A stretch of 64,000 nt of DNA from Clostridium pasteurianum (GTDB lineage Bacteria > Bacillota > Clostridia > Clostridiales > Clostridiaceae), in NCBI RefSeq assembly GCF_001705235.1, contig NZ_MCGV01000001.1, forward strand, positions 1,612,001-1,676,000, in the 5' to 3' direction. Under the pieces are notes generated by a model. It saw only the letters and a program-made list of their open reading frames with translations. It had not been told where the DNA came from and searched no databases. This document shows, piece after piece, positions 56,361 through 64,000 of the stretch. A program made the translations under genes and the position numbers. Within the stretch, counting starts at the first letter, position 1. Every line of letters begins with the position of its first letter.

Positions 56361-57521
56361 CTACACGTAATTCCTTATTTTTACAACGTTCTTATTTTTT
56401 ATATAAACACGTGGTACTCTTTTACTTATCATACAAATAACTTCATAATTTATTGTTCCTATAATCTCTGCAATATCATCAGCTGTAAATTTTTTTCCAT
56501 CACTTTCTCCCATAATTACGACCTCGTCTCCAACTTTAACTCCTGGGATATCAGTAATATCAATCATGCATTGATCCATACATATCCTGCCAACAACTGG
56601 TGCAAACTTACCATTTATTATTACCTTAGCTTTGCCAGAGAGCATTCGCGTATAACCATCTGCATAACCAACTGGAAGTGTAGCTATAACACTTTCCCTT
56701 TCACACTTAAATTTTCTACCATAACTAACATATTGCCCTGGTAACATTTTCTTTATGTGAACTACATTGGTTTTAAGGGTCATAATAGGTTTTAATTTAA
56801 GCTTATTTTTATCAACTTCATCTGATGGATAATATCCATATAATATAATCCCTGGTCTTGATGCTTCATAATGTGTTTTAGGTAGTTCCATTATTGCAGC
56901 ACTATTAGCTATATGTCTTATATTAATTTTCACATTATTCTTTCTAAGCTCATCATAAAACCAATTAAATTTTTCAAATTGGGTGTAAGTATATTCTTTA
57001 TTCTTTTCATCCGATGTTGAGAAATGTGAAAATAATCCTTCTATCTCTATATTAGATAGCTTACTTATTTTAACCACTTCATTTACACTATCATCATTAG
57101 GTAAAAATCCTATTCTCCCCATTCCTGTATCAAGTGCTATATGAACTCTAAGCTTTATATTATTTTCCCTAGCTGCTTGAGATAATTTTGCTGCATATTC
57201 ATAGGAGAAAACAGTTTGTTCTATATTGTATTTTATAATACTATCAACTAAGCTAATAGGAGTATATCCTAAAATCATTATAGGACATTCAATACCAGCT
57301 TTTCTAAGTTCAACAGCTTCACTTATAACAGCAACAGCAAGACGATTTGCTCCATTTTGCAGAAGAACTGGTGCTACATCAACTGCTCCATGGCCATATG
57401 CATCCGCTTTAACTACCCCTATTATTTCATCACTTTTTGAACACTTTCTTATTTGTTGCATATTATATGCAAGATTATCTAAATTTATTTCAGCCCATAC
57501 AGGTCTTATATGTCTAAACAT
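56361..57521 (-). CDS. alr: Alanine racemase
   Basis: The 386-residue PLP enzyme makes D-alanine for the wall. The PLP lysine lies in [11 protein letters not shown] (about 38), and the second catalytic Tyr in the YGRKF segment near 267. GRIGF and the C-terminal beta domain with [13 protein letters not shown] complete the fold. ATG 57521 with GGATGGTGG before it is preferred over 57533. mazEF lies downstream and a GerS-like gene upstream. Confidence 0.95.
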   Translation of the reverse strand: MFRHIRPVWAEINLDNLAYNMQQIRKCSKSDEIIGVVKADAYGHGAVDVAPVLLQNGANRLAVAVISEAVELRKAGIECPIMILGYTPISLVDSIIKYNIEQTVFSYEYAAKLSQAARENNIKLRVHIALDTGMGRIGFLPNDDSVNEVVKISKLSNIEIEGLFSHFSTSDEKNKEYTYTQFEKFNWFYDELRKNNVKINIRHIANSAAIMELPKTHYEASRPGIILYGYYPSDEVDKNKLKLKPIMTLKTNVVHIKKMLPGQYVSYGRKFKCERESVIATLPVGYADGYTRMLSGKAKVIINGKFAPVVGRICMDQCMIDITDIPGVKVGDEVVIMGESDGKKFTADDIAEIIGTINYEVICMISKRVPRVYIKNKNVVKIRNYV

Positions 57522-57651
57522 TTTTACCACCATCCTAATAAATCTACTAAAAACAAATATTACAATATATAAACTATAAAATTAAAAACTTATACTTCTA
57601 CAAATGATACATAAAATAAATGTTTATATCAAGAACCACTCACAATTATAT

Positions 57652-58287
57652 TTACATCTTAACTGGTTCAAATATCTTTTCATCCATTTGAACATTTGGC
57701 TGAAACTCTTCATATTTTATTTTCAATTTTTCCTCATTTTTTATATCATATATCCTAAGTTCAGTCGGAAACTTACCCTTTAAATCTACATAAAGTACAG
57801 CATAATTCATATTCTTATTTTGATTTGGTATTGATATCTTAATCAGGACATAATCTACTCCATTTATATTCTTTATAGAGTAATTTATGTTCTCATTTGT
57901 ATATAGCATGCCAATATATTCACCCACAAAGCTCATATTATATACATCATCAAATTTTAAAGGAAGAATATATGACTTATTGTTCTCTGCATCATAAACA
58001 TATATCTTATTTTCTTTGTATATCATAATTCTTTTTTTCTTATTTAATTCTAGCCTGTACCCCTTACCTAATTTATACATTTGTTTTCCCGTATAACTAA
58101 TGCGCTGCTTACTATTTTTCACTTCTATATCTATACTACAAGTGTAGCTTTTTAACCCCTTTAAATACTCAGCAACATCTTTTTCTTCTTTCTTATTCAT
58201 AAAGTAGTAAGCCATAAAAAAAGCTATTAAAAGTGTCACAGTAACAGCAATGATTATAGGGATGAGTATTTTTTTGTTTTTATTCAT
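57652..58287 (-). CDS. LolA-fold anchored protein, GerS-related
   Basis: The 211-residue protein has one N-terminal membrane helix (about 7-29) and an outer beta-rich domain (YTCSIDIEVKNSKQRISYTG, YRLELNKKKRIMIYKENKIY, LYVDLKGKFPTELRIYD) of the LolA/LppX fold. No lipobox Cys is present, so it is membrane-anchored. In C. difficile the lipoprotein GerS, needed for cortex breakdown in spore germination, is encoded next to alr2; here the homolog-like gene also precedes alr. The germination role is inferred from that. Confidence 0.68.
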   Translation of the reverse strand: MNKNKKILIPIIIAVTVTLLIAFFMAYYFMNKKEEKDVAEYLKGLKSYTCSIDIEVKNSKQRISYTGKQMYKLGKGYRLELNKKKRIMIYKENKIYVYDAENNKSYILPLKFDDVYNMSFVGEYIGMLYTNENINYSIKNINGVDYVLIKISIPNQNKNMNYAVLYVDLKGKFPTELRIYDIKNEEKLKIKYEEFQPNVQMDEKIFEPVKM

Positions 58288-58324
58288 GCAATTCCCCTTA
58301 AAATTTCTATTACTTAATTAATAT

Positions 58325-59836
58325 TCACAACTTATGAATTTTATTATAAATATTTTTTATACAATAAGGTATTGCGTAAATAATATCAGATGCAGTTACA
58401 TTAGACATTTTTTCAGATAAAATGTCTCCACAATAACCGTGGATAAAAGTTCCACATACAGCTGCCATAATTGGTGAATAGCCTTGTCCGATTAATGATA
58501 CTATCATTCCAGTAAGACAATCGCCCATTCCCCCTGAAGCCATAGCACTATTTCCTGTAGAATTCACATATACACTTTCACCATCCGTTACTACCGTATG
58601 GTATCCTTTCAAAACCAATATAACATCATTTTCCCTTGCAAACTTTTTAGAAATATTTATTCTATCTTGTTCAATATCTTTAACCGTAATGCCTGAAATT
58701 CTAGAAAACTCGCCTGGATGCGGAGTAAGTATTATTTTATTTTTTTTGAGCTTCAATATGTTAAGTTTATCTTTAAGAACATTTAATCCATCTGCATCAA
58801 TTACAATAGGACATGAAACTTTCGATATGATACTTTCAAGTGTTTTAAAGGTTTCTTTGGTGTTTCCCATTCCAGGTCCTACAGCTACAGCATCACTTTT
58901 ACTGATAAGTTCTTCAATCCTATTCTTGTTATCAACTGATACAGTCATAGCTTCCACTAATTTGCTACTTAATATTGCCTGCAATTCTTCTGCTGTGCAC
59001 AAAGTCACAAGCCCTGAACCGCATTTTACAGCAGCTTCTGTGGCAATATAAGCTGCGCCAGAATAACCATTTGAACCTGCAAATATAGTAACTCTTCCAA
59101 AGTTGCCTTTATGTTCATACCTCCCCCTTACTCTTATATTATTTAAAATCATTTCTTCGTCCGTTATATACTCATCTTCGTGAAATTTGTCTAATATAGA
59201 TTCAGGTACTCCTATATTCTCTATTACTATTTCACCTGTATACTGTTCATTGTTGTAGCTTAAAAAACCTTTTTTATACATCTCAAAAGAAATAGTCTTA
59301 TTAGCCTTTATGCAATTTCCCATTATAGCTCCAGTATCACCATTCATCCCTGATGGCACATCTACAGCTACAATGTACTTTGCTTCTTCGTTTATGCATG
59401 AAATTACTTTGCTATATATACCTTTAACTTGTCTATTGAGACCAGTACCAAATACAGCATCTACAACAATGTCTGCTTCTTTTATATAAGTTATAAATTC
59501 TTTTGTATCATCCTCACTATTTATTTTCGTTACATTTATTCCCATATTTATAAGTATGTTGTAATTAATTTTACAATCATGGCTCATTTTTTCTATATTT
59601 CCAACATAAAATACCCTTATCTTTTTACCTTTTGCCTTGAAATGCCTTGCACACACCATTCCATCTCCACCATTATTTCCTGTGCCACATACTATAACAA
59701 CATTATCATAATCTTTACTTATGCTACTTACTACCTTAAGTGCAGCATTTTCCATAAGAATGACTCCTGATATTCCTAAAGTTTCAATACAAAATTTATC
59801 AATATTGTTCATAATTTTTGAAGTACCTAATCGCAT
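58325..59836 (-). CDS. nnr: Bifunctional NAD(P)H-hydrate epimerase/dehydratase
   Basis: The 503-residue protein has the YjeF N-terminal epimerase (about 1-210; GTGNNGGDGMVCARHF) and the ADP/ATP-dependent dehydratase (about 225-500; VGPGMGNT, ILTPHPGEFSRI, NSTGNSAMASGGMGDCLTGM). It repairs hydrated NAD(P)H. ATG 59836 lies one base after the acpS stop with GGAGG in the acpS end; a longer frame upstream overlaps acpS and is discarded. Confidence 0.94.
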   Translation of the reverse strand: MRLGTSKIMNNIDKFCIETLGISGVILMENAALKVVSSISKDYDNVVIVCGTGNNGGDGMVCARHFKAKGKKIRVFYVGNIEKMSHDCKINYNILINMGINVTKINSEDDTKEFITYIKEADIVVDAVFGTGLNRQVKGIYSKVISCINEEAKYIVAVDVPSGMNGDTGAIMGNCIKANKTISFEMYKKGFLSYNNEQYTGEIVIENIGVPESILDKFHEDEYITDEEMILNNIRVRGRYEHKGNFGRVTIFAGSNGYSGAAYIATEAAVKCGSGLVTLCTAEELQAILSSKLVEAMTVSVDNKNRIEELISKSDAVAVGPGMGNTKETFKTLESIISKVSCPIVIDADGLNVLKDKLNILKLKKNKIILTPHPGEFSRISGITVKDIEQDRINISKKFARENDVILVLKGYHTVVTDGESVYVNSTGNSAMASGGMGDCLTGMIVSLIGQGYSPIMAAVCGTFIHGYCGDILSEKMSNVTASDIIYAIPYCIKNIYNKIHKL

Positions 59837-59837
59837 A

Positions 59838-60212
59838 TTAAAATACCTCCATAACCGCGTAGGCAATAGCTTTATCTCTATCATGTGAAATACTGAGCTG
59901 AATTTGATATTTTCCCATCTTTTCAGCAATATTTTTTGCTTTTCCACTTAATACAACTATAGGCTTTCCTAAATCATCTTTATAAATTTCTATATTTTTA
60001 AATTCAAATCCCCTAAACCCAGTACCTAAAGCTTTTGAGACCGCTTCTTTTGCTGAAAATCTTCCAGCTAAATATTCATCCCTCAACTTTTCCTTCTTCG
60101 CAAATTCTATCTCTTTATCACTAAATAATTTTTTAATAAAATTATTATTTCTTTGTACGGCTTTCCTTACTCTATTTATTTCTATAATATCAACACCTAC
60201 TCCTTTAATCAT
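59838..60212 (-). CDS. acpS: Holo-[acyl-carrier-protein] synthase
   Basis: The 124-residue enzyme moves phosphopantetheine from CoA to ACP. It has GVDIIEINRV at residues 4-13, FSDKEIEFAK, and RFSAKEAVSKALGTG with the catalytic Asp/Glu-Lys set. ATG 60212 has AGAGGTG 5 nt upstream. acpS-nnr-(GerS-like)-alr-mazEF is the usual order in Bacillus and clostridia. Confidence 0.94.
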   Translation of the reverse strand: MIKGVGVDIIEINRVRKAVQRNNNFIKKLFSDKEIEFAKKEKLRDEYLAGRFSAKEAVSKALGTGFRGFEFKNIEIYKDDLGKPIVVLSGKAKNIAEKMGKYQIQLSISHDRDKAIAYAVMEVF

Positions 60213-60365
60213 GACTACACCTCTTATCAAAAATAAAAATATTAAGTATACATTTTATTATACTATTCTTACGAAGCTTGCAAAATTTAAATAACCGATT
60301 TAGTTTAATATATATATTATTTTTCGCAGAAAAGCAGAGAAAAATTTACCTTGCTTTTATTTTAA

Positions 60366-60556
60366 GCGAAGTAATAGTATTTTGGGAACGATTTAAATAA
60401 AAGTCAATAAGACTTGCTTCAAATTATAAAAAGACTTAGAAATTTTAATTTGTCTGAACTTTTTTTCAACGAGTTATTAAAATTCCTTAATATTTTTATA
60501 ATTTGGAGCTTAATCTTATGATTTTTATTTAATGTTTCAAAATACTATTACTTCGC
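60366..60556. repeat. Palindromic repeat element, copy 4
   Basis: The ends GCGAAGTAATAGTATTTTG and CAAAATACTATTACTTCGC are exact inverted repeats (60366-60384, 60538-60556). Inner arms (AAATTATAAAAA / TTTTTATAATTT) also pair. The loop TTTGTCTGAAC ... AACGAGTTATTAAA matches copies 2 and 3. It lies in the gap behind the DUF6514 gene; no gene is seen in 60231-60708. Confidence 0.85.
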
Positions 60557-60582
60557 AATATTTTTATATTACGAATAAAAAT

Positions 60583-60663
60583 AGTGAAAAATTAAAGGTT
60601 TTTCATTTTAAATTAAATGTATTTCTCAAAAAATCATTTAACTAAAACCTCTAATTTTCCACT
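60583..60663 (-). terminator. Long hairpin after the DUF6514 gene
   Basis: AGTGAAAAATTAAAGGTTTT (60583-60602) faces AAAACCTCTAATTTTCCACT (60644-60663), with A/T-rich interior. It lies just beyond the DUF6514 stop. Confidence 0.55.
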
Positions 60664-60708
60664 TTCGTTTAAGATGAAATTTTATACCCCTATATGTTTT
60701 TATTCCAC

Positions 60709-61047
60709 TTATTTGCAGTTTACATCAAAATCCAGTACAAGTTGATCAACGTATTCTCCAATGACTTCTATAAAGTGTATAGGAGAAACTATATTATTGT
60801 ATAAAATTTCCATCAAATTATGTACTTTATTCTTATCAACACTTATATTTTTTATATTATCTCTCTCAATATTAACAACTTTATTGTCAATAATATCTTT
60901 TCTTTCAACCTCTATACCATATGATTGCATTACGTTTACTTCATATCCATAAACCATAGAAAACTTTCCTTTTATGAGCCTATATTCATACTCATAAATT
61001 TTATCCTTTGTAGTAACTTCCTTGTTTAAAGTTTCAATCACTTCCAT
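60709..61047 (-). CDS. DUF6514-family protein
   Basis: The 112-residue cytosolic protein begins MEVIETLNKEVTTKDK and has YEYEYRLIKGKFSMVYGYEV followed by VERKDII and a C-terminal helix region (NLMEILYNNIVSPIHFIEVI). This is the pattern I know as DUF6514, common in clostridia, no known function. GGAGGG lies 6 nt before ATG 61047. It is a single gene. Confidence 0.65.
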   Translation of the reverse strand: MEVIETLNKEVTTKDKIYEYEYRLIKGKFSMVYGYEVNVMQSYGIEVERKDIIDNKVVNIERDNIKNISVDKNKVHNLMEILYNNIVSPIHFIEVIGEYVDQLVLDFDVNCK

Positions 61048-61316
61048 ATCATACCCTCCAATCAACCTTATAATTACATGTTATCATAATTTTCAGAAAA
61101 ATTGTGTCACTATATGAAATGAAAGTGAAATTTTTATATTTCAAACTTTGCTATATAATTAAATAATACTTTATAAATTGTGCTTTTTTTCATATATCAT
61201 GATTGTGTGCATTCGTTTGCAAATAATTAAATTTATTTTTTCACCGTAATTATTGTAGAACTATGTCATAATGTTGTATATTTTTTTGCTTTTATCACAT
61301 AAATTAATGCCTTAAT

Positions 61317-61922
61317 TTATTTCACATCCGATTGAAATCTCTGTTCACACATTTTCATATAATCTCTGTTTTCATTATCAAATTCTGTATTATTTTTAAG
61401 TATATCCTGTATGGTTCTGTTTTTAACAATAAACTCTTCTTGATTCTTTTTCTCATTTTGAAGCCATTCATATTCTTTATCCGTAGTTACTGAAGCATCA
61501 TTTAAAAAATACCATGAATTATTTTTATAAATAAGTACTATTATTTCTACATCAGGGCGTGGCTTTTTTATATTCTGAAAATACACGTTAAAAGCTGATA
61601 CCATTACTTTTAATCTATCATAAGACTTAATATTATACACATTAATTAATTCCATTTTCGTTATGCCAAAGTCTTTAAACTTTTTCTTCATCTCTTTCGT
61701 ATTTGATTGATTGGGATTATTATAGAACTTGCTTAAATAAATTTCATCCCTATTAACCTCACTATTGTAATAATTGCTAACAAATTCTTTTGGTTTAATA
61801 GAATTTTCTTTATCAATTTTATTTTTACTATCATTTTTACTTTCCTTACTACATCCAAATAGTAAAAAAATGTTCAAAAATATAAGACATATTACAACAA
61901 ATTTAAACCAAAAGCTTTTCAC
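61317..61922 (-). CDS. Lipoprotein, unknown
   Basis: The 201-residue product starts at GTG 61922 with AGAGG upstream. Residues 1-24 are a signal peptide with a lipobox FLLFGC at about 19-24, so Cys24 is lipidated. The mature part is Lys/Asn/Asp-rich and includes a DUF4829/NTF2-like pattern (VSNYYNSEVNRDEIYLSKFY, VSAFNVYF, VEIIVLIYKNNSWYFL). I see no firm family. It is a single gene upstream of DUF6514. Confidence 0.7.
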   Translation of the reverse strand: MKSFWFKFVVICLIFLNIFLLFGCSKESKNDSKNKIDKENSIKPKEFVSNYYNSEVNRDEIYLSKFYNNPNQSNTKEMKKKFKDFGITKMELINVYNIKSYDRLKVMVSAFNVYFQNIKKPRPDVEIIVLIYKNNSWYFLNDASVTTDKEYEWLQNEKKNQEEFIVKNRTIQDILKNNTEFDNENRDYMKMCEQRFQSDVK

Positions 61923-62027
61923 AACTTTACCTCTATTCTAAAATTATTATTGTATTCTGCAATTTTAAATTTTACACTAAAACGAACATCATGTAAATAC
62001 ATATAGCTTTGCCAATTTATTATAATT

Positions 62028-62873
62028 TTACAAAATATACTTGTCGTTATTCTTTATTTCGAAATAAACAGCATTTACCTCCCCACCAAAAATTATTACA
62101 AATGATATTATAAAAAGCCATATCATAAGAACTATAACCGTTCCTATACTTCCATATATTTTTGAATAATTTCCAAAATTGTTAACATAATATGTAAAAC
62201 ATAGAGAAGAAATTATCCAACCCGCAGTACTTACTACAGCTCCTGGGAATACATCCTGCCAATCGTGTTTTGTAGCTGGCGTATATCTATATAATTCCGC
62301 AAAAGTAAATACCATTGTCATAACTAAAATAAGATATTTTATAAAATCCCAAATTGCATATCCAAAAAATTTAGGAACTCCAAAACGTCTAACTACTATA
62401 GCCTCATTAACATCCCCAAAAACTATTAGCAGCATTACAGATAAGATTATTATTATGAGTCCAAAAGTAAAAATCAATGATACAAACTGTACTCTTAAAA
62501 AACTTCTTCTTTCACTATCCTCATATGAGTTATTAAGTCCCCTTATAACAGCACTAAACCCAGAAACACATGCCCATATACTTATAATCAAACTAAACGA
62601 AAGCAAATTACCATTTCTTGTATCCACTACCTCTGTTATTGTGCTCTTTATAAGATTGTATACTTGTTCTGGCACCAGTCTTCCTATAACTACTAATACA
62701 TCACTACTTTTGATGCTGCTAAATCCAACAAGTGTCATTAAAAATATTAAAAACGGAAAAAAAGCAAATAAAAGACTATACGCAAGTTGAGATGCTAACG
62801 CAAATATATCATCTTTAATAAGCCTTTTTATAAGTATAGACGCGCAATCTTTTAAACCTAATTTTTTATACAT
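62028..62873 (-). CDS. YihY/BrkB-family membrane protein
   Basis: The 281-residue protein has six membrane helices and the family's motifs: ASQLAYSLLFAFFPFLIFLM at the start, RGLNNSYEDSERRSFLR in the middle, and YSKIYGSIGTVIVLMIWLFI near the end. The family was once called ribonuclease BN by mistake; real function is not known. GGAAGGG precedes the ATG. Single gene. Confidence 0.88.
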   Translation of the reverse strand: MYKKLGLKDCASILIKRLIKDDIFALASQLAYSLLFAFFPFLIFLMTLVGFSSIKSSDVLVVIGRLVPEQVYNLIKSTITEVVDTRNGNLLSFSLIISIWACVSGFSAVIRGLNNSYEDSERRSFLRVQFVSLIFTFGLIIIILSVMLLIVFGDVNEAIVVRRFGVPKFFGYAIWDFIKYLILVMTMVFTFAELYRYTPATKHDWQDVFPGAVVSTAGWIISSLCFTYYVNNFGNYSKIYGSIGTVIVLMIWLFIISFVIIFGGEVNAVYFEIKNNDKYIL

Positions 62874-62945
62874 AATACATTCCCTTCCATAAAAATAATT
62901 TTAAAATATATTATAGTATATTCACTTTTATGAAAATAAAAAACA

Positions 62946-63091
62946 GTGACAAATTAGGATGGTTTTCTATGATGACTTCTCATACTCGTCCATTACCGAA
63001 AACTCTATAACTTATTATGTTTTAAAAACATAATAATATTAATTTTAAAAATTTTTCGGAGTTGGACAAAAAACTAATCTTAACTTGTCAC
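62946..63091 (-). ncRNA. Structured RNA-like element downstream of glmM
   Basis: The minus-strand RNA (146 nt) folds by eye into a long branched hairpin: outer stem GTGACAAGTTAAGATTAG with CATCCTAATTTGTCAC, a second stem GTCCA...CCGAAAA with TTTTCGG...TGGAC, an apical ATTATTATGTTTT with AAAACATAATAA, and a side hairpin (ATGAGAAGTCATCAT). A T-run (TGTTTTTTATTTT) follows the outer stem. It may be a small RNA or a large terminator for glmM. No open frame is seen in it. Confidence 0.45.
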
Positions 63092-63121
63092 TCTATTATT
63101 TAAATTTAATTATACTCTTTA

Positions 63122-64000
63122 TTAGTTCGCCTTACGCTCAATTAGCTGTGCAAGATTATGAGCTAGAGTATTTAATTTTTCTTGATCTTCACCTTCAAGC
63201 ATAACTCTAACAAGAGGCTCTGTTCCTGAAGGTCTTATTAAAACTCTACCTACACCATCTAGTTCATCTTCTATTTTTTTAATTTCACCCATTATTTCCT
63301 TATCATTAAGATATATATCTTTCTTAGAATTTGGAACCTTTGCATTAGCAAGCACTTGTGGAAGCTTGTGCATCATGGAAGCAAGCTCTGATAACTTTTT
63401 ACCGCTTTTCTTAACTATAGAACATATCTGAAGGGCAGTTACAAGACCATCTCCAGTTGTATTATAATCTAAGAATATAATATGTCCAGATTGTTCTCCT
63501 CCAAGTTTATAACCATTTTTAAGCATTTCTTCAAGAACATATCTATCCCCAACTCTTGTCTTAACAGTTTTAATATTTACTTTGTCAAGTGCTAAGAAAA
63601 GTCCCATATTACTCATAACAGTAACAACTACAGCATCTTTATCAAGTTTATTATTCTCTTGCATGTACTTTCCACATATAGCCATTATAAAATCGCCATC
63701 TATTAGATTTCCCTTTTCATCAACAGCAAGGCATCTATCAGCATCTCCATCAAAAGCAAGACCTAAATCATATTTTCTTCTAACAACATAATCCATTAAC
63801 TCTTCTGGATGTGTAGAACCACACTTGTTATTTATATTTATACCATCGGGATCATTATTTATAACTCTAACATGAGCTCCCAATTCTCTAAATGTCTTTA
63901 CTGCACACTTATAAGATGCTCCGTTCGCACAATCAAGGGCTACCCTTAATCCTTTTAAGCTAATATCTACAGTACTCTCTGCAAATTCAACATAATCATC
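63122..64000 (-). CDS. glmM: Phosphoglucosamine mutase (N-terminus off window)
   Basis: The last 292 codons are visible; the 5' part, including the phosphoserine, is beyond the right edge. The Mg-binding loop [18 protein letters not shown], the substrate loop [10 protein letters not shown] and the phosphate-binding [12 protein letters not shown] are clear and typical of GlmM, which turns glucosamine 6-phosphate into 1-phosphate for UDP-GlcNAc. An internal ATG at 63883 is not the start because homology continues upstream ([12 protein letters not shown]). Confidence 0.94.
   Translation of the reverse strand, partial: DDYVEFAESTVDISLKGLRVALDCANGASYKCAVKTFRELGAHVRVINNDPDGININNKCGSTHPEELMDYVVRRKYDLGLAFDGDADRCLAVDEKGNLIDGDFIMAICGKYMQENNKLDKDAVVVTVMSNMGLFLALDKVNIKTVKTRVGDRYVLEEMLKNGYKLGGEQSGHIIFLDYNTTGDGLVTALQICSIVKKSGKKLSELASMMHKLPQVLANAKVPNSKKDIYLNDKEIMGEIKKIEDELDGVGRVLIRPSGTEPLVRVMLEGEDQEKLNTLAHNLAQLIERKAN

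Noticed and set aside
59837-59947. Longer start for nnr inside acpS
   Set aside because: The extra residues are acpS sequence in another frame; ATG 59836 has GGAGG at normal spacing.
62946-63091. glmS-type ribozyme next to glmM
   Set aside because: The known ribozyme lies in the leader of glmS, not behind glmM, and its core was not recognised here.
1-64000. rRNA or tRNA genes
   Set aside because: No rRNA segment or tRNA cloverleaf with a TTCGAATC-like arm and CCA end was noticed by eye; a covariance scan would be needed for certainty.

Overview
The window is AT-rich, with dense, mostly minus-strand genes, strong GGAGG-type ribosome binding sites and many ATGA overlaps. Gene content (WhiA, YvcK, RapZ, DUF1540, DUF6514, a GerS-like protein beside alr, MazEF/EndoA, FtsEX-CtpA) points to a spore-forming Clostridium. 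From memory the gene order resembles Clostridium acetobutylicum; this is inference, not a database match. Both edges cut a gene: an MMPL/RND exporter on the left and glmM on the right.

Positions 1-7000 are accessory: the exporter diverges from its TetR regulator, then come a small exported orphan protein and a decayed operon (TetR with an in-frame stop, intact SDR, frameshifted HxxxDG condensation-type acyltransferase). Positions 7000-15900 hold a polymorphic-toxin array. One full-length toxin with a 12-nt-spaced immunity gene is followed by two 5'-truncated cassettes with other toxin tips and their own immunity genes. An 862-bp near-identical direct repeat (8716-9577 and 13314-14175) covers the pre-toxin region and stops just where the toxin tips begin, as expected for tip exchange by recombination. 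Integrase and serine-recombinase remnants and orphan immunity fragments lie among the cassettes.

Positions 15900-21700 carry small regulatory units: a TetR/tautomerase pair sharing an operator, an RNA m5U methyltransferase, a HAD phosphatase, a DUF1540 protein and two copies of a dispersed palindromic repeat. Positions 21700-46900 are core genome, read on the minus strand: uvrB-uvrA under a LexA-type box, FHA-ftsW-pbpA, ydjM, uvrC, a PHP phosphoesterase, murB, rapZ-yvcK-whiA, a DRTGG-CBS-hotdog regulator, dnaE, pfkA-pyk and pyrC. The region joins DNA repair, wall synthesis and division, and glycolysis.

Positions 46900-64000 hold an HTH-TPR (RRNPP-type) regulator overlapping a 42-codon exported peptide gene, uppP, a MinJ-like PDZ membrane protein, ctpA, ftsX-ftsE, a YitT protein, the MazEF module, alr with a GerS-like gene, nnr, acpS, DUF6514, a lipoprotein, YihY and glmM. 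A 146-nt structured RNA-like region lies downstream of glmM.

The most interesting items are the toxin-tip array with its conserved junction motif, the regulator/peptide pair, the family of long palindromic repeats, and the structured region after glmM.
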